From positions 1-35,077 of the forward strand of contig NZ_MPNT01000049.1 of assembly GCF_001907675.1 (NCBI RefSeq): a stretch of 35,077 bases of DNA. The letters are read 5' to 3'. Each line of letters opens with the position of its first letter. Position 1 is the first letter of the stretch. The DNA comes from Mycobacterium paraffinicum. Lineage in GTDB: Bacteria > Actinomycetota > Actinomycetes > Mycobacteriales > Mycobacteriaceae. Below are positions 10,404 to 17,547 of this stretch, piece after piece. Below the pieces are notes generated by a model. The model saw only the letters and a list, made by a program, of their open reading frames with translations, was not told the origin of the DNA and made no database searches. The position numbers and the translations under genes are program-made.

Positions 10404-11486
10404 TTATCTCGCACCGCCCCGCAACCGTTCAACGGCCAGCCGTCCCGCACCGATGTGTTCCGTCGCCGGCAGCGAATCGGCGTCGATCGCGGCGGCCGCC
10501 GAGGCCTGCGGGCCGGTGGCCAGTTCGGTGTCGGCGGGCACCCCGCGCTTGAGCAGCGCGAGGGCCACGGGCCCGAGGTCGACGTGGTCCACCACGGTGC
10601 CCAGCCGGCCGACGGTGCGCCCGCCGGCGAGCACCGGGTCGCCCGTCGAGGGCCGCTCCACCGAGCCGTCGAGGTGCAACAACACCAGCATCCGGGGCGG
10701 TTTCCCCAGGTTGTGCACCCGCGCGACGGTTTCTTGCCCCCGGTAGCAGCCCTTGTCCAGGTGGACCGCAGCATCGATCCACCCGACCTCGTGCGGAATC
10801 GTGCGTTCATCGGTGTCGACGCCCAGTCGCGGGCGCAGCGCCGCCACCCGGTGGGCCTCGTACGCCCAAACGCCCGCCGGTCTGAGCCCGGCCTGCATCA
10901 GACGTTGCTGCCAGCCTGCGGACTCCTCCCGCGGGACCAGCAGGTCCAGTTCGATCTGGCCGGCCGGGGTGCCGGTCATCCGGCGCACGAAGCCACCGCC
11001 GGCGACCGGGACCGCGGTCAGTTCCGCGGGCAGGGTGTCCAGGCCGAGCGCGTCGAGCACCGCCCGGTCGGCCAGCCGCGGTCCGAGCAGCGAGAGCACC
11101 GCCATGTCGGCGGCGGCCGGTTTCACATCGGACCAGAAGACCATCTTGCGCAGGTAGTCCAGTAGCGGCTCGCCCCGCCACGGCTCGGTGTCCAGGTAGG
11201 TGGTGCCGTCGAGTTCGGTTTGGATCCAGTGGTCCTCGATGCGGCCCTGCCCGTCGAGGCTGAGGTTTTCCGTGCTGGCGCCCTCGGGAAGGTCGCTGAC
11301 GTGTTGTGTGGAGATGCTGTGCAGCCACTTCTGGCGATCGCCGCCGGTCAGCGTGAGCACCGCGCGGTGCGAGCGGTCCACCACGACCGCGCCGGTCTCG
11401 GCCGCGCGCTGCTCGCCCAGGGGGTCGCCGTAATGCCAGATGGCGCCCGCGTCGGGGCCGGGGTCGGGTGCGGGTACTGCAGACAC
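10404..11486 (-). CDS. ygfZ: YgfZ/GcvT-like folate-binding protein for Fe-S cluster assembly
   Basis: This 360-residue protein matches Rv0811c. It has an N-terminal GcvT-like domain (VVVDRSHRAVLTLTGGDRQKWLHSISTQHV at about 32-61) and the diagnostic YgfZ motif KGCYRGQETVARV in the C-terminal half, whose cysteine is the family's conserved one. YgfZ/Iba57 proteins use tetrahydrofolate to help build or repair 4Fe-4S clusters in certain enzymes. PurF, encoded nearby, looks like a 4Fe-4S enzyme and could be a client, though this is inference. The GTG start at 11486 is supported by a leaderless promoter. It is divergent from the aminodeoxychorismate lyase gene, another folate-linked gene. Confidence 0.9.
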   Translation of the reverse strand: MSAVPAPDPGPDAGAIWHYGDPLGEQRAAETGAVVVDRSHRAVLTLTGGDRQKWLHSISTQHVSDLPEGASTENLSLDGQGRIEDHWIQTELDGTTYLDTEPWRGEPLLDYLRKMVFWSDVKPAAADMAVLSLLGPRLADRAVLDALGLDTLPAELTAVPVAGGGFVRRMTGTPAGQIELDLLVPREESAGWQQRLMQAGLRPAGVWAYEAHRVAALRPRLGVDTDERTIPHEVGWIDAAVHLDKGCYRGQETVARVHNLGKPPRMLVLLHLDGSVERPSTGDPVLAGGRTVGRLGTVVDHVDLGPVALALLKRGVPADTELATGPQASAAAAIDADSLPATEHIGAGRLAVERLRGGAR

Positions 11487-11498
11487 AGGTCAACTCTA
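11487..11498 (-). promoter_or_regulatory. Leaderless promoter of ygfZ
   Basis: On the minus strand TAGAGT (plus positions 11493-11498) lies 6 nt before the GTG start at 11486. No ribosome binding site is visible. It is one half of a divergent promoter pair with the lyase gene. Confidence 0.5.
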
Positions 11499-11524
11499 CG
11501 GATTAGCCGCAATCGCGTCGGCGA

Positions 11525-11576
11525 GTGTGCGGCCAGCCGCACACCCGACGCCGACCGTGCGGCCAGCCGCACACCC
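11525..11576. repeat. Two copies of a palindromic repeat between divergent promoters
   Basis: The 20-mer gtgcggccagccgcacaccc occurs at 11527-11546 and again at 11557-11576, a 30-bp period. Each copy contains a near-perfect hairpin, gtgcggc-ca-gccgcac; in the first copy the stem extends to 9 bp (11525-11533 with 11536-11544). They sit between the -10 elements of ygfZ (11493-11498) and the lyase gene (11582-11587). They may be a regulator binding site shared by both genes, or copies of a dispersed intergenic palindrome. A 30-bp spacing puts both copies on nearly the same face of the helix. Confidence 0.8.
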
Positions 11577-11581
11577 GCGGC

Positions 11582-11595
11582 TAGGCTTTATCTCC
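11582..11595 (+). promoter_or_regulatory. Leaderless-type promoter of the pabC-like gene
   Basis: TAGGCT at 11582-11587 lies 8 nt before the ATG at 11596, and no Shine-Dalgarno sequence is visible. It starts 6 nt after the second palindrome copy, so a protein on the repeats would contact the -35 region. Confidence 0.5.
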
Positions 11596-12474
11596 ATGGC
11601 AGGCCAGACGGGCGTCATCGTCACGCTGGACGGAGCGATCCATCCGCCGGATGCCCCGCTGCTGCACGCCGACGACCTAGCGGCGGTTCGCGGCGACGGC
11701 ATCTTCGAGACGCTGTTGGTCCGCGACGGCAGGCCCTGTCTGGTCGAGTCGCATCTGCAGCGTCTGACCCTATCGGCGAGGCTCATGGACCTCCCCGAAC
11801 CGGAGCTGCCCAGGTGGCGCGCCGCTATCGACGCGGCCACCCGGCAGTGGGTCGACGCCACCGCCGATGAAGGGGCGATGCGCCTGATCTACAGCCGCGG
11901 CCGGGAGAGCGGCACCGCGCCGACCACCTATGTGATGGTCAGCGCCGTTCCCGAACGAGTCACAGCGGTGCGGCGCGAGGGCTTGGCCGCGGTGATGCTG
12001 GACCGCGGACTGCCCGCGGCCGATGCCGACGCGATGCCGTGGCTGCTTGCCGGCGCCAAGACCCTGTCCTACGCCGTCAACATGGCCGCCCTGCGTCATG
12101 CTGCCCGGCAAGGCGCCGGCGACGTGATCTTCGTCAGCTCGGACGGCTACATCCTGGAAGGCCCGCGGTCGACGGTGGTGATCGCGACCGGCTCCGGTGG
12201 GGAGCTGTGCCTGCTGACGCCGCCGCCGTGGTATCCGATTTTGCGCGGCACGACCCAGCAGGCCCTCTTCGAGGTGGCGCGGGCCAAGGGGTACGACTGC
12301 GATTATCGCGCGCTGCGTCCCGCCGATCTCCATGCCGCGCAAGGGATCTGGTTGGTGTCGAGTATGACGTTGGCCGCCCGCGTGCACACGCTCGACGGTC
12401 GCCGGTTGCCCAGGTCTCCGTTGGCCGCCGAATTCGCCGCGTTAGTCGATTCGGCGATCGTCAGCGATCGCTAA
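11596..12474 (+). CDS. pabC: Aminodeoxychorismate lyase / branched-chain aminotransferase-family PLP enzyme
   Basis: This 292-residue protein matches Rv0812. It is a fold-type IV PLP enzyme. The opening block LHADDLAAVRGDGIFETLLV near residues 26-45 is typical, and Lys155 in AGAKTLSYAVNM is the expected Schiff-base lysine. GYILEGPRSTVVI near 185 carries the glutamate that binds the PLP ring nitrogen. PabC releases p-aminobenzoate and pyruvate from aminodeoxychorismate for folate synthesis. Close relatives are D-amino acid or branched-chain aminotransferases, so the exact substrate is not certain. Its divergent neighbour ygfZ is folate-dependent, which favours the PabC reading. Confidence 0.8.
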   Translation: MAGQTGVIVTLDGAIHPPDAPLLHADDLAAVRGDGIFETLLVRDGRPCLVESHLQRLTLSARLMDLPEPELPRWRAAIDAATRQWVDATADEGAMRLIYSRGRESGTAPTTYVMVSAVPERVTAVRREGLAAVMLDRGLPAADADAMPWLLAGAKTLSYAVNMAALRHAARQGAGDVIFVSSDGYILEGPRSTVVIATGSGGELCLLTPPPWYPILRGTTQQALFEVARAKGYDCDYRALRPADLHAAQGIWLVSSMTLAARVHTLDGRRLPRSPLAAEFAALVDSAIVSDR

Positions 12475-12492
12475 GCGCTGAATTGTGTTGTC

Positions 12493-12516
12493 GGCTTGCG
12501 GAATCGCGGGTACGGT
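12493..12516 (+). promoter_or_regulatory. Candidate promoter of the structured region
   Basis: ttgtcg (about 12488-12493) and TACGGT (12511-12516) are separated by 17 nt and resemble a SigA-type -35/-10 pair. Transcription would start near 12523. The -10 overlaps a small palindrome, gtacgg-tcgg-ccgtac (12510-12525). It lies just after the stop of the lyase gene, so read-through from that gene is an alternative. Confidence 0.35.
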
Positions 12517-12522
12517 CGGCCG

Positions 12523-12698
12523 TACACAAGAAGGGAGGTGGTCCGCGAAATTGATAGCTTCATGGACATGTGAGGTGGCTGCGCGCTAGCAGCAGTGGCT
12601 TACGAAGAGCCGGCGATTACGCGCGCTGGCGAATTCCCCGCAGCCACCCGGCCCCCGAGCTTCCGGTCTGTCCAACCAGGAGCCTTGCTCGGGGGCCG
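12523..12698 (+). ncRNA. Candidate structured small RNA or conserved RNA element
   Basis: The 241-bp gap between the lyase and TIR genes holds dense structure. ggtggctgcg (12574-12583) pairs perfectly with cgcagccacc (12639-12648). Inside that arm gccggcg (12609-12615) pairs with cgctggc (12624-12630). Next, a perfect 12-bp stem, 12649-12660 with 12687-12698, closes a 26-nt loop and could end the transcript. Upstream is a strong Shine-Dalgarno-like gggagg (12534-12539) and the tiny frame GTG-GTC...ATG-GAC-ATG-TGA, ending at 12572, so part of it may be a leader peptide. A 64-residue frame over the region (12570-12764) has no recognisable family. The strand is uncertain because stems read both ways, and the last stem may be a bidirectional terminator for the convergent genes. 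Confidence 0.45.
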
Positions 12699-12715
12699 AT
12701 CCATGTCTGCGGCCG

Positions 12716-14245
12716 TTACTGGCCCACCTTCGCGGCTATCTGCCCGGCGAGCTTGCCCGCCTGACCGGTCTCGGCGTCGGGGCCGCACAGCAAGAGGTCG
12801 ACGACCACACTGGACGCCGCATGCAGCGCGTGATGGCAGACGCGGGTTCCGTCCGCCTGCGTCCGCTCCTGATAGATCTTCGGCACGCCCCCGGTAACCT
12901 CACCGAACTTCCATTCGCTGGTCTTGCCGTTGAAGGTCAGCGTGATCGATTGCCCGGCGCACGCCCTCCACCTGTCCGCCGACGCCTGCACGAAGGCGGT
13001 CGCCTTGTCGGGCGAGGAAAACTGCACGACCGCTTCGTAGATGCGGTGAGCCTGGGTCTCGCCGGGGGTGTGCACGGCTTGGCCGCTTACCGCGGTGTAG
13101 CCGTCCGCCCCCTTGTAGGCCGACTCCTCGATGGGTTCGAATTCGCCCTTGCAATCCGGGTTGGACAGGGTGGGCCTGAAGTTGCGCAGCTGCGCGGCCT
13201 TCTCGGAGACCACCAAATTTGGGTCGCCCACGACGGCGCCGACATCGGCGGCGCCGAGGAGATAGGAGTCCAGCTTCGAGGCGTTCCCGGAAGTCGGCTC
13301 GTTCGGCGCCGGGTTGCCGGCGGTCTGGGCCGAAGTCGCACCGTTGCCGGCCTGCGGGGCGGGCTTGGTCTTGCCACCCTGCGTGGTGAATACGACGACG
13401 ATCGCGATCGCCGCGATCACCGCCGCGGCGGCCCCGCCGATGATGAGCAGCCGCTTGTTGGATCCGCCCGCAGGCTCCGGCGCGGCGGCCCTGGCGGACG
13501 GGCCGGCGGGCGGCGCCGCGGCGGGCTGTGCCGCGGCAGCCGCCGGTGCCTGCGCCTTGCCGGCGTCCGCGGTCGCCGGCGAGCCGCCCTTGGCCTCGAT
13601 CTCGGCCAGCACGTTGTCGATCTCGGTGCGGGTCCGGTAGGTGACATCGTGGCGCAGACGCAGCATGCGCAGCAGCTGGGCGATGTCGCCGCGAGCGCTG
13701 GGGTCATCCCCGTCCTCGTCGAATCCCTGCCGCAGCTCGATCAGAAGCTGGGTCTGCTGCTGGGGGCTGAGCTCTTTTTCGGCGAGGGTGTTGCCTAACC
13801 GGGTGATGTACCCGAACGGCACCGGCGGCTCTTCGGGCAGCGGATCGGGCAACGGCACCGGCTTGCTTTGCAGGGCGTGTACCGCGGTCACGAGTTGAAT
13901 TCCGGCGTCGACGGTCGGTTCGCGGTAGTCGATGATCTGCAACGCGGCAAGGGGATTCACCCGCATGCTGTCGATGTCGCCGATCCGAACCGGAAGGATC
14001 GGCCGGTTGAGCGCCCTCGCGTACCGCAATTCGGCCTGACTGGGCTTGGACTGGAGCCAGTTGTTGGACAGCGCCACGATGAACACGTCGCACGAGCGGA
14101 TCTGCTCAAGGATCTTGTTCCACCAGGAGTCACCCCCGCCGAGCTCTTGATCGAACCAAACCTGTTGTTGTCCGCGCCGAAGCGCGGTCGTCAGGGCGTC
14201 GACCGTCGCCCTGTCCTGGCTCGAGTAGCTGATGAACAGCGGCAT
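12716..14245 (-). CDS. Membrane-anchored TIR-domain protein with PknH-like extracytoplasmic sensor domain
   Basis: This is a 509-residue fusion. Residues 1-125 are a TIR domain: LFISYSSQD at 3-11, VWFDQE at 29-34, GGDSWWNKILEQI at 37-49, VFIVALSNNW at 54-63 and a final QAELRYA with Glu72 at the place of the catalytic glutamate of TIR NADases. Residues 140-220 are a helical region. An Ala/Pro-rich linker (222-260) leads to one transmembrane helix at 265-287. Residues 330-509 resemble the PknH extracellular sensor domain, with LDSYLLGAADVGAVVGDPNLV and four cysteines that could form two disulfides. The TIR domain would face the cytoplasm and the sensor the outside. TIR domains cleave NAD, often to cyclic ADP-ribose forms. 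The neighbour encodes a RyR-domain membrane protein. The ATG has aggag 9 nt upstream. Confidence 0.88.
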   Translation of the reverse strand: MPLFISYSSQDRATVDALTTALRRGQQQVWFDQELGGGDSWWNKILEQIRSCDVFIVALSNNWLQSKPSQAELRYARALNRPILPVRIGDIDSMRVNPLAALQIIDYREPTVDAGIQLVTAVHALQSKPVPLPDPLPEEPPVPFGYITRLGNTLAEKELSPQQQTQLLIELRQGFDEDGDDPSARGDIAQLLRMLRLRHDVTYRTRTEIDNVLAEIEAKGGSPATADAGKAQAPAAAAAQPAAAPPAGPSARAAAPEPAGGSNKRLLIIGGAAAAVIAAIAIVVVFTTQGGKTKPAPQAGNGATSAQTAGNPAPNEPTSGNASKLDSYLLGAADVGAVVGDPNLVVSEKAAQLRNFRPTLSNPDCKGEFEPIEESAYKGADGYTAVSGQAVHTPGETQAHRIYEAVVQFSSPDKATAFVQASADRWRACAGQSITLTFNGKTSEWKFGEVTGGVPKIYQERTQADGTRVCHHALHAASSVVVDLLLCGPDAETGQAGKLAGQIAAKVGQ

Positions 14246-14282
14246 CGTGGTCTCCTACGGGGAGGCGTAGCAAACGAAGGGG

Positions 14283-14323
14283 CGGTATCGGCGCGTGCGG
14301 CTATTGCGCACGCGCCGATACCG
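14283..14323 (-). terminator. Perfect 17-bp hairpin between the RyR and TIR genes
   Basis: Positions 14283-14299 pair perfectly with 14307-14323, closing a 7-nt loop (gctattg). It lies 63 nt after the stop of the RyR-domain gene and 37 nt before the start of the TIR gene, both on the minus strand. It could stop or attenuate read-through, so that the two proteins are made at different levels. A smaller hairpin, tttggg (14366-14371) with cccaaa (14380-14385), follows the RyR-gene stop directly. The minus-strand sequence after the big stem is only mildly U-rich (cttcgtttgct). Confidence 0.65.
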
Positions 14324-14386
14324 TATCAGTGTCCGGGCGTATCGGACTGCGCAAATTCGCGGCCATTTGGGCCTGAAGCCCCAAAC

Positions 14387-16762
14387 TCAGCCGTGCCCGC
14401 CGTCCACCGCGGAAGCCTGCTCGGGCGGGTGAAATTCGGCATAGCGGCGGGCGAATTCGTCTCCGGGAACCGGCCATTGTTCGCCGGTGGATCCGCGGAC
14501 CACCCAGTCGCCCTCCACCGCGGCCGTCGGGCCTTCCAAGGTGTTTATGGTCTCGCCCGGATAGGCGGGGCGGGCTTGGACGCGCCCTTTTCGCTGCCAG
14601 CGCCCGTCGCCGGCGGGCTCGTAGGTGTCCCGGAAGATGTCGTCGCGCACCGACCACACCTTGCCGTCCTCCTGGACGGCCCAGTCGCCTGCGTCGGCGC
14701 GCATGGTGTGCCCCGAATCCGACGTCCATGTCCATGGGACGCTTCGTTGTTCGGCGGCCACCGTCCCCACCCGCGTGAAGGATTGCCACAGCGGCCGCGA
14801 CCGGAAGCCCAACTGGCGCAGGCTCCACAACGTCCCCGCCAGGCTGCGCACGGCGGCGTTGAGTAGCGCCGGATCGCTCTCGACCACCGACCAGTCGACC
14901 AGCTTGTCGTGGATCTTGCGCGAATCGTCGCGCGGGGAGCCGAATTTCCAGCCGTTGCGGCGGTAGTAGCGGCACCAATCCTCGTGCTCGGCCCGGGCCA
15001 TGCTCATTGCCGAGTCGCGGTCGAAGCCCATCAGCGCAAGCTGTTCCAATGGCGGGAGATCCGCCATCTCGTGGCCGGACAGCTGCGCCGGCGGGCTGCC
15101 CCACGTGTTCCAGGTGTGCCCCGCGATCTGCTCCACCATCCACAACGCGTTGCGCACCTGACGCCGGTTGGACCCGCGGTAGAACTCGTTGAGCTCGGCC
15201 CACGGCATCGCGGCGGGGGACCGCGGCGCGGCCGGGTCGATCGTCGAGACATACCGCTCGTGAATCAACCTCGCCGCGCGCTCCCAGGCGTCCTGCACCT
15301 GGCCTTCCTGGGTGTCCAGCACCAATGAGTAGGACTGCAGCCGCCCGACCACCTGGATCGAGTCGTCGCTGATGCTGGTGTTCAGGTCCGAGGCGTAGAT
15401 GGGCATGTCGGGGAAGCGGGCCGCCAGCCTCGCGGCGGTCGTCGCGGCGTGGGAATCCACGAAGATCACGGCGCTGGTGGCGGGGTCGGCGTCGCCGATC
15501 AGCTTCAGCATGGTAGGTACGGTCGGCGCCTCCGCGGTCGCGTCGATGGCCGGCCCCTCCGAGGCGAATCCGGCCTGCTGCCGGTAGAACTCGTGATCCG
15601 CCAAATACTCCGCGGCGTCCTTTTCCACCAGCGTGAGCGCGGGCAACGGCACCGCGCCGGGCGGAGTGTAGAAGTCGCGCTCCAGCGCGCGCTGCGTCAG
15701 ATCCGCGCACAGCGCCAGCGTCAATTGGGAAGTGCCGCAGACGAATACGCGTTTTGTCCGCCCGGTCGCGATGATGCCGTCGAGCAGTCTGCCCGCGGTC
15801 ACCTCGTACTTGCCGACCACGTCGGCGGCCCATCGGGTGTCCGATCCGCCGAACTGCTGGGCCCGCCAGGCCTGGGCCAACCACGGGTCGTCCATCCGCA
15901 CGATCAGCGGCAACCGCCGTTTGTGGGCGACGTCGTCGAGTCGACGGCTGATCAGGTCCAGCCAGAGCAGGTTGATCGCCGGGTCGGGCGCCATCAGGTA
16001 GAGCCGGGATAGGTTGCGCCACAGCCGCAACGACACCAGCGTGGACGGGTTGTTGAAGTCCACCAGGACCACCCGTGCGCCCTGCCTGCGGGCCCGCTGC
16101 ACCCGGTCGTCGCTGGCGCCGGTGATGACGACCAGCGTGCCGCGCCGGTCCAGCGTCCGCGCCACCGCGCTGATCATCGACTGCGTGTCCGCGTCGACGC
16201 CGACGACGGCCGTGACGGACTCCGCCAGGTTGGCGCGCAGCCGGTCCACCTGAGATCGGAAGACTCCGACGACGACGCCGCCCAGCCCCGTGAAGATCGC
16301 CGAGAGTGCCGCGATGCGGGCCAGTTCCAGGCCGACCGGCGTGGGGTTCGGACAGGTTCGGCCACCCACCGAGAAGTCGCCGGTGCCCCCCTTGACCAGG
16401 CTGGCCGTCGCCATCAGCGGGGTGAACAAGGCCGGATGGTTGGCGTCGTGACAACCCCAGTAGGAGGTGAGGCCCAGAACCGCCGTCATGGGGACCAGGC
16501 CTGCGATCAGGGTGAAGGAAACCCCAACCATGCGATGGCTTCCGCCGGAGCGAAAGGTCAGCACCGACGCGGCGATCAGCACGGTCACCACGATCGCCAG
16601 CGTCGGCATCGACCCGGGCCGGCCGAACCACGCGAGGCCCGGCGGCAGTGCGTCGATGATGCCGGGCTGCAGGTCCAAAACGGCCAGATAGACGATGAGG
16701 AGCAGGCCGATCGCGGTTACGCCCCAGCGCAGGATGGGCGAGGGTGTCTTGGTCGGGGCCAT
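14387..16762 (-). CDS. Four-helix membrane protein with two Rossmann-like domains, a RyR domain and C-terminal repeats
   Basis: This 791-residue protein has transmembrane helices at about 13-31, 52-70, 78-98 and 147-168, with Cys104 and Cys137 in the outer loop between the last two. Two Rossmann/TrkA_N-like regions follow: VVGVDADTQSM from about 186, with GARVVLVDFNN, and VFVCGTSQ at 339-346. The layout recalls RCK-gated channels or Castor/Pollux-type proteins, but the classic GxGxxG is absent. The RyR domain is clear: AEHEDW at 591-596, GWKFG at 604-608, His618 and LVDW at 621-624. Two repeats (Gly-Asp-Trp at about 692-694 and 751-753, each followed by W-x-V, F and Y) end the chain and resemble PGDYG modules. 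The ATG at 16762 follows gaagggag; longer versions overlap nitrobindin. Transport or signalling is inferred, not shown. Confidence 0.85.
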   Translation of the reverse strand: MAPTKTPSPILRWGVTAIGLLLIVYLAVLDLQPGIIDALPPGLAWFGRPGSMPTLAIVVTVLIAASVLTFRSGGSHRMVGVSFTLIAGLVPMTAVLGLTSYWGCHDANHPALFTPLMATASLVKGGTGDFSVGGRTCPNPTPVGLELARIAALSAIFTGLGGVVVGVFRSQVDRLRANLAESVTAVVGVDADTQSMISAVARTLDRRGTLVVITGASDDRVQRARRQGARVVLVDFNNPSTLVSLRLWRNLSRLYLMAPDPAINLLWLDLISRRLDDVAHKRRLPLIVRMDDPWLAQAWRAQQFGGSDTRWAADVVGKYEVTAGRLLDGIIATGRTKRVFVCGTSQLTLALCADLTQRALERDFYTPPGAVPLPALTLVEKDAAEYLADHEFYRQQAGFASEGPAIDATAEAPTVPTMLKLIGDADPATSAVIFVDSHAATTAARLAARFPDMPIYASDLNTSISDDSIQVVGRLQSYSLVLDTQEGQVQDAWERAARLIHERYVSTIDPAAPRSPAAMPWAELNEFYRGSNRRQVRNALWMVEQIAGHTWNTWGSPPAQLSGHEMADLPPLEQLALMGFDRDSAMSMARAEHEDWCRYYRRNGWKFGSPRDDSRKIHDKLVDWSVVESDPALLNAAVRSLAGTLWSLRQLGFRSRPLWQSFTRVGTVAAEQRSVPWTWTSDSGHTMRADAGDWAVQEDGKVWSVRDDIFRDTYEPAGDGRWQRKGRVQARPAYPGETINTLEGPTAAVEGDWVVRGSTGEQWPVPGDEFARRYAEFHPPEQASAVDGGHG

Positions 16763-16790
16763 CCGCCGCTCTCCCTTCGCGCGGTACCGG

Positions 16791-16809
16791 CTGTTCGGAC
16801 GTCGAACAG
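16791..16809 (-). promoter_or_regulatory. Candidate operator of the RyR-domain gene
   Basis: ctgttcg (16791-16797) and cgaacag (16803-16809) form a palindrome with a 5-nt centre, 29 bp before the ATG at 16762. On the minus strand a -10-like TACTGT overlaps its edge, with TTGCCT 19 nt further upstream as a weak -35. A repressor bound here would cover the -10 and the start point. It does not contain the full mycobacterial LexA box. Confidence 0.45.
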
Positions 16810-16890
16810 TACACGCAAAAGATCGCCCGAAGGCAATGATTCCGGGCCGCGCACATCGCCGAGTTGCCCAGGCGGGCAACGGGTCGGCGG

Positions 16891-17547
16891 TTATCCGGCG
16901 TAACGGGAGAGCCGGGCGGAAAGGTGCGGCACCAGGCCGCCGTCGGCGTCCACCCGCTCCTCGACGTAGGCCAGGTCGCCGCCCTCCACGATGCCGTAGA
17001 GCCGCTTGGCGCCACCGACCAGGACGCCCGAGCGGCTGCGGGCCAGTGCGTCGGTCGCCAACTCCCACGACGACTGGGTGCGCGGCCGCCCGTAGAACAG
17101 CTCCACGTAGCCGGCCGAATGGGCCAGCAGCAACTCGATCGCCTGAGATTCGCTGGGGTCGTCGGGATCGCTGACGAAACGCCAGAACCCGGTCTCCCGC
17201 AAACCGCGCTCCTGGTAGTCGCCCGCCTCGCTGAGCCGCCACGAACGGGATTCCCAGTTCAGGTAGTCGCCGCCGTCGTGCGAAACCACGATCTGCTGGC
17301 CGAACCGGTAATCCCCGTCACGAGCGCGGCCCTCGCCGTGCCCGCGCCACACACCCACCAGCGGCAACAGCGCCAACAGGGCGTCGTTCAGGTTGGCGCC
17401 TTCACGCAGGTTGGCGGTGTCGGCAGGAAGCGGCAGATCGTCGAAGGCGGGGATGTTGCGGCCGGCGGTCAGCTTGGCGCGCTCAGCGGCGGCAGCCACC
17501 GCGCGATCGCCGGAGCTCGCAGCACCCAGCGGTTCGTCAGAGGTCAC
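16891..17547 (-). CDS. Nitrobindin-type heme-binding beta-barrel protein (Rv0813c-like)
   Basis: This 218-residue protein matches Rv0813c, a lipocalin/FABP-like ten-stranded barrel of the nitrobindin (THAP4-like) family. It has the GxWxGxG signature (GVWRGHGEG at about 65-73), a WESRSW strand, and near the C-terminus [12 protein letters not shown], whose histidine is the expected heme ligand. Nitrobindins bind ferric heme and isomerise peroxynitrite to nitrate or scavenge NO, which would suit a bacterium facing host nitrosative stress. The GTG at 17547 overlaps the stop of the tiny upstream membrane ORF by 4 nt (GTGA), supporting this start and coupling. Confidence 0.88.
   Translation of the reverse strand: MTSDEPLGAASSGDRAVAAAAERAKLTAGRNIPAFDDLPLPADTANLREGANLNDALLALLPLVGVWRGHGEGRARDGDYRFGQQIVVSHDGGDYLNWESRSWRLSEAGDYQERGLRETGFWRFVSDPDDPSESQAIELLLAHSAGYVELFYGRPRTQSSWELATDALARSRSGVLVGGAKRLYGIVEGGDLAYVEERVDADGGLVPHLSARLSRYAG

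Noticed and set aside
10191..11165. A 324-residue plus-strand frame opposite ygfZ
   Set aside because: Antisense shadow; the ygfZ frame has the KGCYRGQE motif and the expected length.
12570..12764. A 64-residue plus-strand frame in the gap before the TIR gene
   Set aside because: It lies over strong RNA stems, has no family that I recognise and runs into the TIR gene. It is kept as part of the RNA candidate.
16791..16809. LexA (SOS) box upstream of the RyR gene
   Set aside because: It contains tcgaac, but the partner half gttcga at 4-bp spacing is missing; the palindrome has a different geometry.
14301..17015. A 904-residue open frame on the minus strand
   Set aside because: It is a frame shadow of the RyR-domain gene: rich in Arg, Gly and Ala, with no membrane segments or motifs, while the 14387-16762 frame has helices, domains and a ribosome binding site.
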